Notes: generated by a model from the letters alone, not told the origin. A DNA stretch of 14,429 nt from Spirochaetia bacterium (GCA_026002305.1 BOBI01000047.1:1-14429); one strand, 5' to 3'. Counted from the first letter of the stretch, positions 6,356 to 14,429 are shown. Program-made: numbers and translations.

Positions 6356-7630
6356 CTACAACAACGAAATAAGGGCATCAATGTCCACAGGTATTACATC
6401 GCTGTGGACAGCGCGCCGCATAACACCGGCAAGCGATTCCGGCATTGGAACCGCTCCTGTTATAGGCTCGACAGTTTCGGAAAACTTTGCCGGATGCGCC
6501 GTCTCCAAAATGACAACATCGCCTAACGCTTCTGATTTTTCAAAATAATCTGCGGCTTTCCAGCCTACGGCGCCGTGAGGGTCTAAAAAGTAACCACAAG
6601 TTTTATGTACACCGGAAATTGTTTTTTTTGTATCATCATCGGTAACGAATGTACTCAACATCAATTCCCGCATCTCTTTGTGAGTCCAATGGGAATTCAT
6701 ACGTTCAAAATTGCTTGGGGAACCCACATCCATCGCGTTGGACAACGTTGCCTGCGATTCCCTTGCTTTATAAACGCCGCTTTCTAAATATTCGGGAAAA
6801 GTTTTATTTATATTTGTTGCCGCTATAAACCGTTTTATAGGAGCGCCCATTTTCTGCGCATACAAACCTGCGGTAAGATTTCCGAAATTGCCGCTTGGAA
6901 CAGAGAACACGGGCAAATCCTCCGCGCTTTTGCGGACACTAGCCGAGGAGCTTGTATAATAAATTGCCTGAGGAATAAGGCGCGCGATGTTTATCGAATT
7001 GGCGGAAGAAATATCTACGCGCTTTTTTAAAGCGGCAAAGGCTTCTTTTACAAGACGCTGGCAGTCATCAAAACTGCCTTTAACCGCAACCGCTCTGGTA
7101 TTGCCGCCAAGTCCTGCTATTTGGCGCTCCTGCAGCGGCGAAACCCTGCCCTGCGGATATAGAACCGTAACGGAAATACCTTCGACGCCGAAAAAGCCAT
7201 CGGCAACCGCGCCGCCTGTATCGCCCGAAGTAGCGACAAGAATCTTTAGCGGCCGGGTTTCGCCCCGGCGCAGGTAGGCGAATGTCCGCGCCATAAACCG
7301 TGCGCCAAAATCCTTGAACGCCGCCGTGGGCCCGTGAAACAATTCAAGAACATACCTGCCGCCTACAGTAACAACCGGAGCGTCAAAGGTATACGCCGAT
7401 GTAATAATATCCCTAAGCGCCGCTTCGGGAATCTCGCCCTTAACATAAGGCAGTATCGTTTCATAGGCAATGTCGTGAAAATTCATTTTCCCAAGTGAGG
7501 AGAGAGCCGCCGGTCTATATGAAGGAATTTCTTCGGGCACAAAAAGCCCGCCATCCTCCGCCAACCCGCTCAAAACCGCTTTAGCAAAACTTCCGGTAAT
7601 TGATTTCGTCCGTGTGCTGTAATACCTCAT
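6356..7630 (-). CDS. thrC: Threonine synthase
   Basis: A PLP enzyme converting O-phospho-L-homoserine to L-threonine in the cytoplasm. From the ATG at 7630 it is 424 residues. It begins MRYYSTRTKS, typical of the family N-terminus, then DGGLFVPE (26-33). The PLP-lysine motif is FHGPTAAFKDFGARF (98-112, K106). SGDTGGA (135-141), the phosphate-binding VPSGNFGN (244-251), GSPSNFER (303-310) and ETAHPAKF (376-383) follow. An in-frame TTG at 7645 would add five residues but has no better ribosome site and no family support. It is the first gene of the four-gene minus-strand operon. It is transcribed away from the glycerol-phosphate operon, leaving a 53-bp divergent gap. Nothing like a threonine attenuator is evident in that short leader. 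Confidence 0.96.
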   Translation of the reverse strand: MRYYSTRTKSITGSFAKAVLSGLAEDGGLFVPEEIPSYRPAALSSLGKMNFHDIAYETILPYVKGEIPEAALRDIITSAYTFDAPVVTVGGRYVLELFHGPTAAFKDFGARFMARTFAYLRRGETRPLKILVATSGDTGGAVADGFFGVEGISVTVLYPQGRVSPLQERQIAGLGGNTRAVAVKGSFDDCQRLVKEAFAALKKRVDISSANSINIARLIPQAIYYTSSSASVRKSAEDLPVFSVPSGNFGNLTAGLYAQKMGAPIKRFIAATNINKTFPEYLESGVYKARESQATLSNAMDVGSPSNFERMNSHWTHKEMRELMLSTFVTDDDTKKTISGVHKTCGYFLDPHGAVGWKAADYFEKSEALGDVVILETAHPAKFSETVEPITGAVPMPESLAGVMRRAVHSDVIPVDIDALISLL

Positions 7631-7683
7631 ACAAAAAGAATACAACGATTAACGTTTTGTGTATATTCATGGTAGTGTACCTA
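7631..7683. promoter_or_regulatory. Divergent intergenic gap between thrC and the glycerol-phosphate operon
   Basis: These 53 bp must hold at least part of the promoters for both divergent operons, unless the starts lie inside the coding regions. A tatatt (7662-7667) could be a plus-strand -10, but no good -35 lies 16-18 bp upstream. An imperfect dyad, aacgattaacgtt (7644-7656), lies in the middle and could be an operator. The evidence is weak. Confidence 0.3.
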
Positions 7684-9450
7684 ATGCGGAATAATATCCT
7701 TACAAAAAAACTGGCGAAGATTTCCGGCACTATACAGGCAAAAGAGCAGGATGGCTGCGTGTGGCTTACCGGCAAGGTTAGCACATGGGACGAGTCGGTG
7801 CGTGCCGGAATGTTGGCTGCCGGAAATCTAAAAAAACGCGCTACTGTGGTAAACAATATCGAGGTTACGGATGAGCCGCTTACCCCGCCCTGCCTGCCCG
7901 CTTTTTCCGATAACGCGCTTGAAGGCGAAAAGCCCGATGTACTTGTGATTGGCGGCGGTGTTACAGGCTGTGCGGTAGCGCGGGAGCTATCACGGTATGA
8001 CATCAAGATACTCCTTGTGGAAAAAGAACACGATGTGGCGTTACACGCTTCCAGCCGGAACGACGGCATGGTACATGTCGGTATCGACCTTCATAAGGGG
8101 ACAAAAAAGTATCATTACAATATGCGCGGTAACGCGATGTACGGGGAGGTCTGCCATGAGCTCGGTGTGGCTTTCGAGCGTCCCGGTCAGTATTTGTGTT
8201 TTGCAAGCCGCCTATTAAAACCGGTTTTGTACCTGTCGCTTGCCTACTGGAAATATATGGGGATTAGCGGGGTGCGGGTGCTTGGAAAAAAGGAACTTAT
8301 GCGGCTGGAGCGGAATCTGGCGAAAGACCTTTCCTGTGCCCTCTACTTCCCAAGCGGCGGGGTCGTCTGCCCGTATAATCTGACGATAGCCTACGCCGAA
8401 AACGCCGTTCAGAATGGGGCGCGGGTAATGCTTGATACTGCGGTAACCGGTATGAGCGTTGACGGCGGCACGATTACCAAGGTGCGCACCAACCGGGGCG
8501 CCATCTACCCCCGTGTAGTGATTAACGCGGCGGGTGTTTTTGCCGAGGATATTGCCGGAATGGCGAAGGACCGCTTCTATTCGATTCACCCCCGCAAAGG
8601 CGCCAACGCGATACTCGATTCAAAATATTCAGGCTTTGTCGCCTCCACCAATATTAGCAAACTGGGCAAACTACCCGCCAAAACCCATTCCAAGGGCGGC
8701 GGCATTGTCCGTACGGTGCATGGCAACCTGTTGATTGGCCCCGATGCCCACGAAACCAACGAGCGCGAGGATTTTGCCACCGAGGCGGCATCTATCCGCA
8801 CGAGCTTTGAAAAATTCCGCGCCACAAGCGCCGTCTTGCACGAATCGCAGATTATCACCTACTTTACCGGTGTCCGCGCCCCAACCTACGAGGAAGATTT
8901 TGTTGTGTGCAAGGGTAAACGGACGCGAAACCTTGTCCACGCAGCGGGCATACAGTCGCCGGGCCTTACCGCCGCCCCCGCCATCGCGGTGGATGTTGCG
9001 CGGTTTGCCGTCGAAATTTTAGAAGGAGGAAAATCCAACAGCGCGAATGAAAATACCCCCCGGCCGCTTGCCGAATCGCCTGTTACAATCCGCAAAAATG
9101 AAAACTTTAACCCTCTGCGTGTTCCTATTCCCCATCTTGCCAAACTCGAAATTGATGACAGACAAAAGCTGATTGCGCAGAATCCCGATTACGGGGTGAT
9201 TGTCTGCCGTTGCGAGGAGGTAAGCCGTGGTGAAATTCTTGATAGCCTGCGCCGTCCCCTTCCCTGCGACACCATTGACGGGGTAAAACGGCGTGTGCGC
9301 CCCGGCATGGGGCGCTGTCAGGGTGGATTTTGCGGGCCGCTTGTGTTGCAGCTTATCGCCCGTGAAAAGGGCATAACGCCTGATGCGGTATGCAAAAGCG
9401 GTGCGGGTAGCGAAGTGCTTTTTGGCCCCACCAAAGGGGGCGCGGTATGA
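7684..9450 (+). CDS. GlpA-like FAD-dependent glycerol-3-phosphate dehydrogenase with BFD [2Fe-2S] domain
   Basis: A 588-residue flavoenzyme that probably oxidises sn-glycerol-3-phosphate to dihydroxyacetone phosphate. Residues about 12-62 (GTIQAKEQDG, VWLTGKV, VVNNIEV) look like a small BON-type fold. The FAD Rossmann motif is VIGGGVTGCAVARE (88-101) with E113. The DAO-family core includes SSRNDGMVHVGID (123-135), NAAGVFAE (281-288) and GVRAPTYEEDF (396-406). The C-terminal BFD-like domain has C508 and C510 (CRCEEVSRGE) and C545 and C550 (GRCQGGFC), a CxC...CxxxxC arrangement expected to bind a [2Fe-2S] cluster. I chose the ATG at 7684. The same frame is open back to 7600, but that would overlap thrC. 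The ATG at 7669 is an alternative, and the ribosome site (ggtag) is weak. The 4-bp overlap with the next gene implies an operon. Other DAO-family substrates cannot be excluded. Confidence 0.85.
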   Translation: MRNNILTKKLAKISGTIQAKEQDGCVWLTGKVSTWDESVRAGMLAAGNLKKRATVVNNIEVTDEPLTPPCLPAFSDNALEGEKPDVLVIGGGVTGCAVARELSRYDIKILLVEKEHDVALHASSRNDGMVHVGIDLHKGTKKYHYNMRGNAMYGEVCHELGVAFERPGQYLCFASRLLKPVLYLSLAYWKYMGISGVRVLGKKELMRLERNLAKDLSCALYFPSGGVVCPYNLTIAYAENAVQNGARVMLDTAVTGMSVDGGTITKVRTNRGAIYPRVVINAAGVFAEDIAGMAKDRFYSIHPRKGANAILDSKYSGFVASTNISKLGKLPAKTHSKGGGIVRTVHGNLLIGPDAHETNEREDFATEAASIRTSFEKFRATSAVLHESQIITYFTGVRAPTYEEDFVVCKGKRTRNLVHAAGIQSPGLTAAPAIAVDVARFAVEILEGGKSNSANENTPRPLAESPVTIRKNENFNPLRVPIPHLAKLEIDDRQKLIAQNPDYGVIVCRCEEVSRGEILDSLRRPLPCDTIDGVKRRVRPGMGRCQGGFCGPLVLQLIAREKGITPDAVCKSGAGSEVLFGPTKGGAV

Positions 9451-10715
9451 ACCATTACGATGTGGCGGTGATTGGCGGCGGTCCCGCGGGGTTGGCGGCG
9501 GCATTGCAGTCTGAAAAACAAGGGGCAAAAACTCTGCTTATCGAGCGTGAAAACAGGCTGGGGGGCATCCTTAAACAGTGTATTCACGATGGCTTTGGCC
9601 TTGTACGTTTTGGCGAAAAACTCTCCGGCCCTGAATATGCCTACCGGTTTCAGGCGCCGTTGGAAGGGAGCGCCGTGGAAAAACGCCTGCTTACATTTGT
9701 TTCCCGCGCCCGCAAAATCGATACCGGTTTTGAGCTTACACTAGCCTCCGGCTCCGGTATGGAAACGGTTCGTTCAGGCGTTTTGGTGCTGGCCACCGGC
9801 TGCCGTGAACGTACGGCACGTCAAATCGGCGTCCACGGAACCCGCCCCGCCGGTGTGCTGACCGCCGGCAGCGCCCAGTACTACACCAACATTCTAGGAC
9901 AGCTTCCCGCGCGCCGCTGTGTAATACTCGGCTCCGGCGACATAGGCCTTATAATGGCGCGCCGCTTAACCCTGGAAGGCGCAACGGTACCCGGTGTTTA
10001 CGAAGCAAAGCAGACACCCTCCGGTCTTTCGCGGAACATCGCCCAATGCCTGGACGATTTTAACATACCGCTTTACACTGGCCGCACGGTAACGCGGGTC
10101 TTTGGCCGGCAGCGCGTAGAAGCCGTAGAAGTGTGCAGCGTTAATGAGTTTATGCAGCCTATAACCGGTACGGAAGAATGCATACCCTGCGACACACTGA
10201 TCTTATCGGTGGGGCTTATCCCTGAAAATGAACTTGCCGAAAAACTAGGCGTCCCGTTAAGCCCCGAAACCAAGGGGCCAATCTGCGACCAAAACGGTAT
10301 GACCATGGTAGACGGCATCTTTTGCGCCGGTAACGCCCTCTTGGTAAACGACCTTGTTGATTACGTGTCCGAGTCCGGTGAAAACGCCGGTCGTAACGCC
10401 GCCTTCTACGCTGCCGCAACAAAAAGGCCCGTACGCCGCTTTGCCGCGGTGAACGCCGGCGCAGGCTTCTTGTGCGTGTCCCCGCAGCGTATCGACATGG
10501 CCGCCGTGGATGCCGCCGGCGACACGCCGGTAACTGTATTTTTCCGCGCCGCTGCCGAGCGTGGTAAAACCCGAGTTAAAGCTAATACCGGCGGCAAAGA
10601 AATATTCAACCGGACCTACCGTCACCTCCGCCCGCCTGAAATGGAGCGCGTGGAATTAAAAATCAGTAATGTACAAAACGGAGAAATCACGTTTGTAATG
10701 GAAAGTGAGGAATGA
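9447..10715 (+). CDS. FAD/NAD-dependent oxidoreductase, partner of the GlpA-like enzyme
   Basis: A 422-residue two-nucleotide-domain flavoprotein. The FAD motif is VIGGGPAGLAAALQ (8-21) with E33. The conserved family segment is GGILKQCIHDGFG (39-51), and ATGCRERTARQI follows (116-127). The NAD(P)-binding motif is ILGSGDIGLIMARR (160-173). The C-terminal FAD contact is CAGNALLVNDLVDYVSESG (293-311). It resembles the NAD(FAD) dehydrogenases that accompany GlpA-like enzymes in anaerobes, as in the Thermotoga and clostridial gene trios I recall. It probably accepts electrons from the upstream [2Fe-2S] subunit and hands them to NAD(P) or another acceptor. It starts inside the upstream stop (ATGA) and is followed 20 bp later by the DUF1667 gene. 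Confidence 0.85.
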   Translation: MNHYDVAVIGGGPAGLAAALQSEKQGAKTLLIERENRLGGILKQCIHDGFGLVRFGEKLSGPEYAYRFQAPLEGSAVEKRLLTFVSRARKIDTGFELTLASGSGMETVRSGVLVLATGCRERTARQIGVHGTRPAGVLTAGSAQYYTNILGQLPARRCVILGSGDIGLIMARRLTLEGATVPGVYEAKQTPSGLSRNIAQCLDDFNIPLYTGRTVTRVFGRQRVEAVEVCSVNEFMQPITGTEECIPCDTLILSVGLIPENELAEKLGVPLSPETKGPICDQNGMTMVDGIFCAGNALLVNDLVDYVSESGENAGRNAAFYAAATKRPVRRFAAVNAGAGFLCVSPQRIDMAAVDAAGDTPVTVFFRAAAERGKTRVKANTGGKEIFNRTYRHLRPPEMERVELKISNVQNGEITFVMESEE

Positions 10716-10735
10716 AGCAAGAGGAATGAAACAAT

Positions 10736-11095
10736 ATGAAGGATATGATCTGTATAGTATGCCCCAACGGCTGCCGTTTGCGTGTAACGCCGCAAGGCGA
10801 TAGTTTTAAAGTAACGGGTAATACATGTCAGCGCGGCGAGGAATTTGCAATCACCGAAATGAAAGCCCCCATGCGGACAGTTACCACCACCGTGCGGACG
10901 GCCTTCCCCGCTGTTCCCGTGCTGCCCGTGCGGACAGCGGACGCGGTTCCTAAAGAAAAAGTTGGCGAGCTTATGCTGTTCATAGGCACGATCACCGTGC
11001 GCGATAAAATCAGTATAGGCGATGTCGTTGCGCATAACGCCCTTGGTTTGGGTGTTAATATAATAGCGGCAAGCAATGTTTTGCGGGAGGGGTAG
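10736..11095 (+). CDS. DUF1667 cysteine-motif protein of the glycerol-phosphate operon
   Basis: A 119-residue protein matching DUF1667. It begins MKDMICIVCPNGCRLRVTP, giving C6, C9 and C13, with C31 in VTGNTCQRGEEFA. The CxxCxxxC...C set resembles the cluster-binding N-terminus of molybdopterin oxidoreductases, so an iron-sulfur cluster or zinc is plausible. The rest follows the family pattern (RTVTTTVRT, LPVRTADAVPKEK, IGDVVAHNALGLG). No enzymatic function is established. Its place as third gene after the two flavoproteins suggests an electron-transfer or maturation role in the same complex. A purine-rich agagga about ten bases before the ATG serves as ribosome site. Confidence 0.85.
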   Translation: MKDMICIVCPNGCRLRVTPQGDSFKVTGNTCQRGEEFAITEMKAPMRTVTTTVRTAFPAVPVLPVRTADAVPKEKVGELMLFIGTITVRDKISIGDVVAHNALGLGVNIIAASNVLREG

Positions 11096-11143
11096 GCGGC
11101 TGCGGGCATGGAATACACGGCACGATGAACGCATAGAAATGAA

Positions 11144-12016
11144 CTAACTCTCTATCCGGCTTTTTGTCGTCTGACTCATTGTCCACGAAAGACGCATACT
11201 TACATTTGTGTTAAAGAGAAGGCGCTTTTTACCATTGTAATAAAGTTTTTTCTGTAAGTAATCTTCGAGAATACGAATTTGTTTTGGCTCTTTTGCGTCA
11301 TAACGCCCTGCATAAGTTTGGAGGGCTTTCTCAAAAGTATCGTATACGACTTTTCGTTTATGCCGCAACACTTTAACATCGGGATATATTCCCATGGAAT
11401 ACAAGAGATTGAAAATAATATTACTTTCAGGTACCGGGTAAAAAGGTTCTTTATGCAATAATGGCCAAATTTCCATTGCCTCCTGATCCCATGATTGAAT
11501 TCCTGCGTGCCAAAAAATGATGATGGCGCCTAATGTTACTTCCATCATTTTTTCAATACTTGCTTGCAGGTCGATCATTCCCATGGAAAAAGAAGCAAAT
11601 GTAAGATCGTAAGGAGGAATGAGATCATCAATATCAATGTCATCCCATTTCTTGTTTATAAGCAAAATGTTACGCATGTTTTCAATGGCTATCTGTTCTT
11701 TTAATACCTCCGCCATACCGGGCGCCGGTTCTACCGCCGTAAGATGGCTTGCGATTTTTGCAACAGGTATAGCAATATTCCCCGGCCCCGCACCTATGTC
11801 AAGAACCCGACCGCCCCTATGTACCGAGGAACAAATATCCGCGATGCGCAACTTTGTCATGGGGCTTTGCAGTGAATGTTGCAGGTATTCCTTTGCTATT
11901 TGCTTATTTTCCCATGAATGCCAACATTCACCACCAAGACCGGAATCAATATTTCTCCATTGGGCGTTTATCCAAAGTTTGTTCCATTCAAGGGTATCAT
12001 TATTGTCATTAATCAC
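11144..12016 (-). CDS. Class I SAM-dependent methyltransferase next to a TonB receptor
   Basis: A 290-residue protein with SAM motif I VLDIGAGPGN (71-80), the acidic ribose-binding residue E96 in AVEPAPGM, and a motif-IV-like region DLTFASFSMGMID. The N-terminus, LEWNKLWINAQW with CWHSWENKQIAKEYL, resembles small methyltransferases that I recall beside metal-chelate transporters in anaerobes. The substrate is unknown. I chose the GTG at 12016 because GGAG (complement at 12023-12026) lies six bases upstream. The gap from the TonB receptor stop is 13 bp, so they are probably co-transcribed. Its 3' end converges on the DUF1667 gene, leaving 48 bp without an obvious terminator. Confidence 0.8.
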   Translation of the reverse strand: MINDNNDTLEWNKLWINAQWRNIDSGLGGECWHSWENKQIAKEYLQHSLQSPMTKLRIADICSSVHRGGRVLDIGAGPGNIAIPVAKIASHLTAVEPAPGMAEVLKEQIAIENMRNILLINKKWDDIDIDDLIPPYDLTFASFSMGMIDLQASIEKMMEVTLGAIIIFWHAGIQSWDQEAMEIWPLLHKEPFYPVPESNIIFNLLYSMGIYPDVKVLRHKRKVVYDTFEKALQTYAGRYDAKEPKQIRILEDYLQKKLYYNGKKRLLFNTNVSMRLSWTMSQTTKSRIES

Positions 12017-12029
12017 AGCAGACTCCGCA

Positions 12030-14063
12030 TTATTTAAATTTTAATTGGCATCCAATCATAAAGGTAAAGCCGGGCATCTTATATCCTGCGTAATATTCGT
12101 ATTCATAGTTTAAAATATTATTGAAAGATGCAAAGATTTCAGCTTCATCTAAATAGATTTTCTTCAACTTGAATTGATAACTTACACGCAGATTGATAAT
12201 ATGCTGATCATCAAGTTTATTGATTTCGTTTAACTGTGTAAAAGAAGCGCCGCGGTCAAGAGAGCCGCCGTAAAGACCCAGCAGGGTTTTGTAATCGGCG
12301 CGCAGTGTAAGTGTTTTTAACAATGTCCATTTAACACCAAAGGTTGCGCTAAAAAACGGCGTGTATGGTAAGCGCGTCATTATAAAATCGTTTTCGCCCT
12401 TTGCTTCAATGTTGTAAAGCCATGTACCGCCTGCAAAAAGACTAAGGCGCTCTAACAAGGGAATACCTTTTTCAATGTTAAGACTTGTATTCCATTCAAT
12501 GCCGCCGATTCTAAAATATGCCGCTGTTGTAGCGTTTTGCGGAACGGGGCTGCTACCCATGCTGATAATTCTGTTACGTCCGTCGTCATAAAACCACGAA
12601 GCGCCGACGCTAAAAAAACCTTTTTTGTTATACGCAATTCCTGCCTCATAATGATACACCGTTTCGGGGCGGACATCACGCAGCGCGTCAATGTTAACTG
12701 AATTCCGCGCCGCTAAATTCTGAATAAGGCCTGGGGCAGGGTAAATAATTCCCAATGAATAATTAAAATTCGCTTCTATATCTTTATAACCTATAACGAT
12801 TCCGGCCTGCGGCGCTATGCGGCTGGGCCACACGGTGTGTATATAACCGCGAACCCCCGCCTGCGGAATTATGCGCAACCTTTTAAATAATTCAAAATAA
12901 TGACTCATTGCCGCATAAGGCGAAACGAGCACAAGGTCCGGGTAAATTGATGTTACGGATTCGCTTCTTGTGTTATGATCCTCGTTGGATGCTTTTATAT
13001 AATCAAAATCCACACCGGCTATCAGTTCATTGCCGCTAAAAAGACGCAGCGTTTCTTTTAATTTCGCGCCAACGGCAAAAAGTTTTTGCGCCGACCAGTC
13101 GCCTGCTATACGCGGCTCGTCGTCAAGCCATTTAAAATCATTGTTGTTAATATACACTTTGACAAAACCCTCTGCTTTATCATAGGTGTTATTCGCCGTT
13201 ACCGTAGAAAAAATTGAATCTGTTGTAAATGTACTTAAAATATCTTTTTTACTTTGTCCTATTTTGGGCGGCTGCTCTGTTTTTGCATGAACATAATTAA
13301 AAAGCACGCGCAGATCCCAAAATGCGTTTATCCAGATGCCGCCGTTAACATAATAGCTCTGTTGATCCGCATTTGAGTGAACAACGTGGCCGCCTGTACC
13401 CGTCCAGCTTTGCGAGGCATAAATGTCGAAGCGGCCGCGCCTTAAACCAAACGCCACATTCTCGGCAAGCGTCTTCCAAGAACCGCCTGTTACACCGGCT
13501 TTAGCCTGCCAACCCTGCGTCTCCTGGTATTCCGGCCGCACATTTACAAGCCCGTAACCGGCGCCGAAACTTGAAGGCTGCGGACCTTTAAACACATCTA
13601 CACCGCGCACGGCGTTAAGCGGAATGCTATCGGCCATAGACTGCCCGTAGATAAGCCCGTAACGCGGTACACCGTCAAAATATGTAACCGTATCAAGGGA
13701 AGGGTGCGAGGAACCGCGTCCGCGTATAAAAAGATTGGAGCCGGTTGTGCTGCCAAGCATACCGGGGCTGGATGTCATAAGGCCGGGCACTTCGTTTAAC
13801 GCATCAAGGAAGTCAAGCGCGCCCTGTTCGTGTATCTCCTGCGCGCTAACTTCGTTATGCGGGCCATAAGGCGTGGACACAGGCATGGTAGGCGGCTGCG
13901 GAATGATACCATCAACCGTAAGCCCAGTGTCATCAGTTAACACCGGCAAAGATTCATCATCAGTATCATCATTTACCGCCTTATCCTGCCCATACAAAAA
14001 GCAGACGCAAAGAGAAAAAAACAATATGATACAAAAACAAGTTTTCATATTTTTAATTATCAT
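12030..14063 (-). CDS. TonB-dependent outer-membrane receptor
   Basis: A 677-residue receptor. The signal peptide has a Cys/Phe-rich core (MKTCFCIILFFSLCVCFLYG, residues 6-25) before an Asp-rich mature start. The plug domain (about 63-180) has VSAQEIHEQGALDFLDALNE, VPGLM, LFIRGRG (111-117), YFDGVP (128-133) and the hallmark VDVFKGPQPSSFGAGYGLVN. The rest is a beta-barrel with alternating aromatic strands, ending NILNYEYEYYAGYKMPGFTF and then GCQLKFK. The terminal residue is Lys, not the usual aromatic, although a Phe precedes it. There is no N-terminal STN signalling domain. A normal TonB box is not obvious. The start at 14063 overlaps the lipoprotein stop by 4 bp. A second in-frame ATG at 14048 begins a tidier signal peptide. 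The substrate is not shown by the sequence; the partner methyltransferase hints at a metal chelate or other small ligand. Confidence 0.9.
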   Translation of the reverse strand: MIIKNMKTCFCIILFFSLCVCFLYGQDKAVNDDTDDESLPVLTDDTGLTVDGIIPQPPTMPVSTPYGPHNEVSAQEIHEQGALDFLDALNEVPGLMTSSPGMLGSTTGSNLFIRGRGSSHPSLDTVTYFDGVPRYGLIYGQSMADSIPLNAVRGVDVFKGPQPSSFGAGYGLVNVRPEYQETQGWQAKAGVTGGSWKTLAENVAFGLRRGRFDIYASQSWTGTGGHVVHSNADQQSYYVNGGIWINAFWDLRVLFNYVHAKTEQPPKIGQSKKDILSTFTTDSIFSTVTANNTYDKAEGFVKVYINNNDFKWLDDEPRIAGDWSAQKLFAVGAKLKETLRLFSGNELIAGVDFDYIKASNEDHNTRSESVTSIYPDLVLVSPYAAMSHYFELFKRLRIIPQAGVRGYIHTVWPSRIAPQAGIVIGYKDIEANFNYSLGIIYPAPGLIQNLAARNSVNIDALRDVRPETVYHYEAGIAYNKKGFFSVGASWFYDDGRNRIISMGSSPVPQNATTAAYFRIGGIEWNTSLNIEKGIPLLERLSLFAGGTWLYNIEAKGENDFIMTRLPYTPFFSATFGVKWTLLKTLTLRADYKTLLGLYGGSLDRGASFTQLNEINKLDDQHIINLRVSYQFKLKKIYLDEAEIFASFNNILNYEYEYYAGYKMPGFTFMIGCQLKFK

Positions 14064-14404
14064 TCTCTAATAAACTCCGCGCCATGCGGGTACTGTTTCC
14101 ATTGTGCAAAACTGATATGGGTATAATCCGGACTCACCGTAAATGTACCGTAACCGGCGATGCCGCCTGTTTTTGTACTGTCCTTGTACGTGTAGTCGCA
14201 GTATTCCTCATCGCTATATACAACAATAATTTCCGTTTCAAAATACAGCGTAACACCGCCGTACGGGTTATCCCACTTCCATGTTGTCCCGACAAGGGTG
14301 TCATCGGAATCGGTATTGTCGAAAGGCGCGCGAGGATCGAATGGGTCGCTGCATGATGCAAGAAGGACGATAATTATAATTAATAATACTTTACCACGAT
14401 TCAC
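14060..14404 (-). CDS. Small lipoprotein upstream of the TonB receptor
   Basis: A 114-residue predicted lipoprotein. The N-terminus is basic (MNRGK), then a very hydrophobic run of Leu, Ile and Val, then the lipobox LLASC with lipidation at C18. The mature part is Asp-rich at first (SDPFDPRAPFDNTDSDD), then beta-strand-like (TTWKWDNPYGGVTLYF, GYGTFTVSPDYTHISF). I recognise no named family. The GTG start at 14404 is preceded by GAGG five bases upstream. The stop overlaps the TonB receptor start (ATGA), so the two are translationally coupled and the lipoprotein may be an accessory to the receptor. Confidence 0.75.
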   Translation of the reverse strand: MNRGKVLLIIIIVLLASCSDPFDPRAPFDNTDSDDTLVGTTWKWDNPYGGVTLYFETEIIVVYSDEEYCDYTYKDSTKTGGIAGYGTFTVSPDYTHISFAQWKQYPHGAEFIRE

Positions 14405-14419
14405 ACGAACCTCACGAAT
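14394..14419 (-). repeat. Stuttering repeat word spanning the lipoprotein start
   Basis: On the minus strand three imperfect units follow one another: TTCGTGAGG, TTCGTGTGAA and TCGTGG. The GAGG used as ribosome site and the GTG start codon both lie inside them. The layout resembles the words at 519-538 and 674-691, although the sequence differs. Confidence 0.6.
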
Positions 14420-14429
14420 AAAAGATACA

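Noticed and set aside
7600..7683. Upstream extension of the GlpA-like enzyme
   Set aside because: The TTG at 7600 would overlap the start of thrC. The added residues have no family support.
9019..9528. Minus-strand 169-residue open frame
   Set aside because: Lies opposite the BFD domain and the next gene start, both of which have clear motifs; Arg/Pro-rich composition is typical of a shadow.

Overview
The window looks like chromosomal DNA from a Gram-negative-type bacterium, most likely a spirochaete of the Treponema group. This rests on the gene families together: LptA/LptB-type outer-envelope transport, a TonB-dependent receptor next to a small lipoprotein, a spirochaete-like short MerR protein, and an anaerobic glycerol-3-phosphate dehydrogenase trio with a DUF1667 protein. 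No rRNA or tRNA is present, so the taxon is an inference.

Positions 1-1590 are an AT-richer, gene-poor, repeat-loaded stretch. It opens with the N-terminus of an IS4/Tn5-like transposase running off the left edge. After it come short dispersed repeat words, a 7-bp tandem repeat, three degenerate direct repeats, an imperfect 131-bp palindrome, and a 234-bp element. That last element has 17-bp perfect terminal inverted repeats and a 9-bp target duplication (GCGACCGCT), so it is a clear MITE-like insertion. It lies 69 bp upstream of the preferred lptA start.

Positions 1591-3437 hold an LptA/OstA-like periplasmic protein and LptB, two bases apart. This LptB carries an unusual N-terminal extension of about 155 residues, built around 15-residue (45-bp) tandem repeats, before an otherwise canonical ABC ATPase.

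Positions 3427-7630 (minus strand) are a tightly packed operon, thrC > der > merR-like > Rsm22-like methyltransferase. The junctions are a direct stop/start abutment and two 4-bp overlaps. Der and Rsm22 both belong to ribosome-assembly families. The last gene converges on lptB with an 11-bp overlap.

Positions 7684-11095 (plus strand) are divergent from thrC. They encode a GlpA-like FAD dehydrogenase with a BON-like N-terminus and a C-terminal BFD [2Fe-2S] domain, a second FAD/NAD oxidoreductase, and a DUF1667 cysteine protein. Together these probably form a glycerol-3-phosphate oxidation module that passes electrons on to NAD(P) or another carrier.

Positions 11144-14404 (minus strand) are a second operon: small lipoprotein > TonB-dependent receptor > SAM methyltransferase. 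It looks like an outer-membrane uptake cassette for an unknown, perhaps metal-chelate, ligand. The GTG start and Shine-Dalgarno of the lipoprotein fall inside a stuttering repeat word that resembles those in the left intergenic region.
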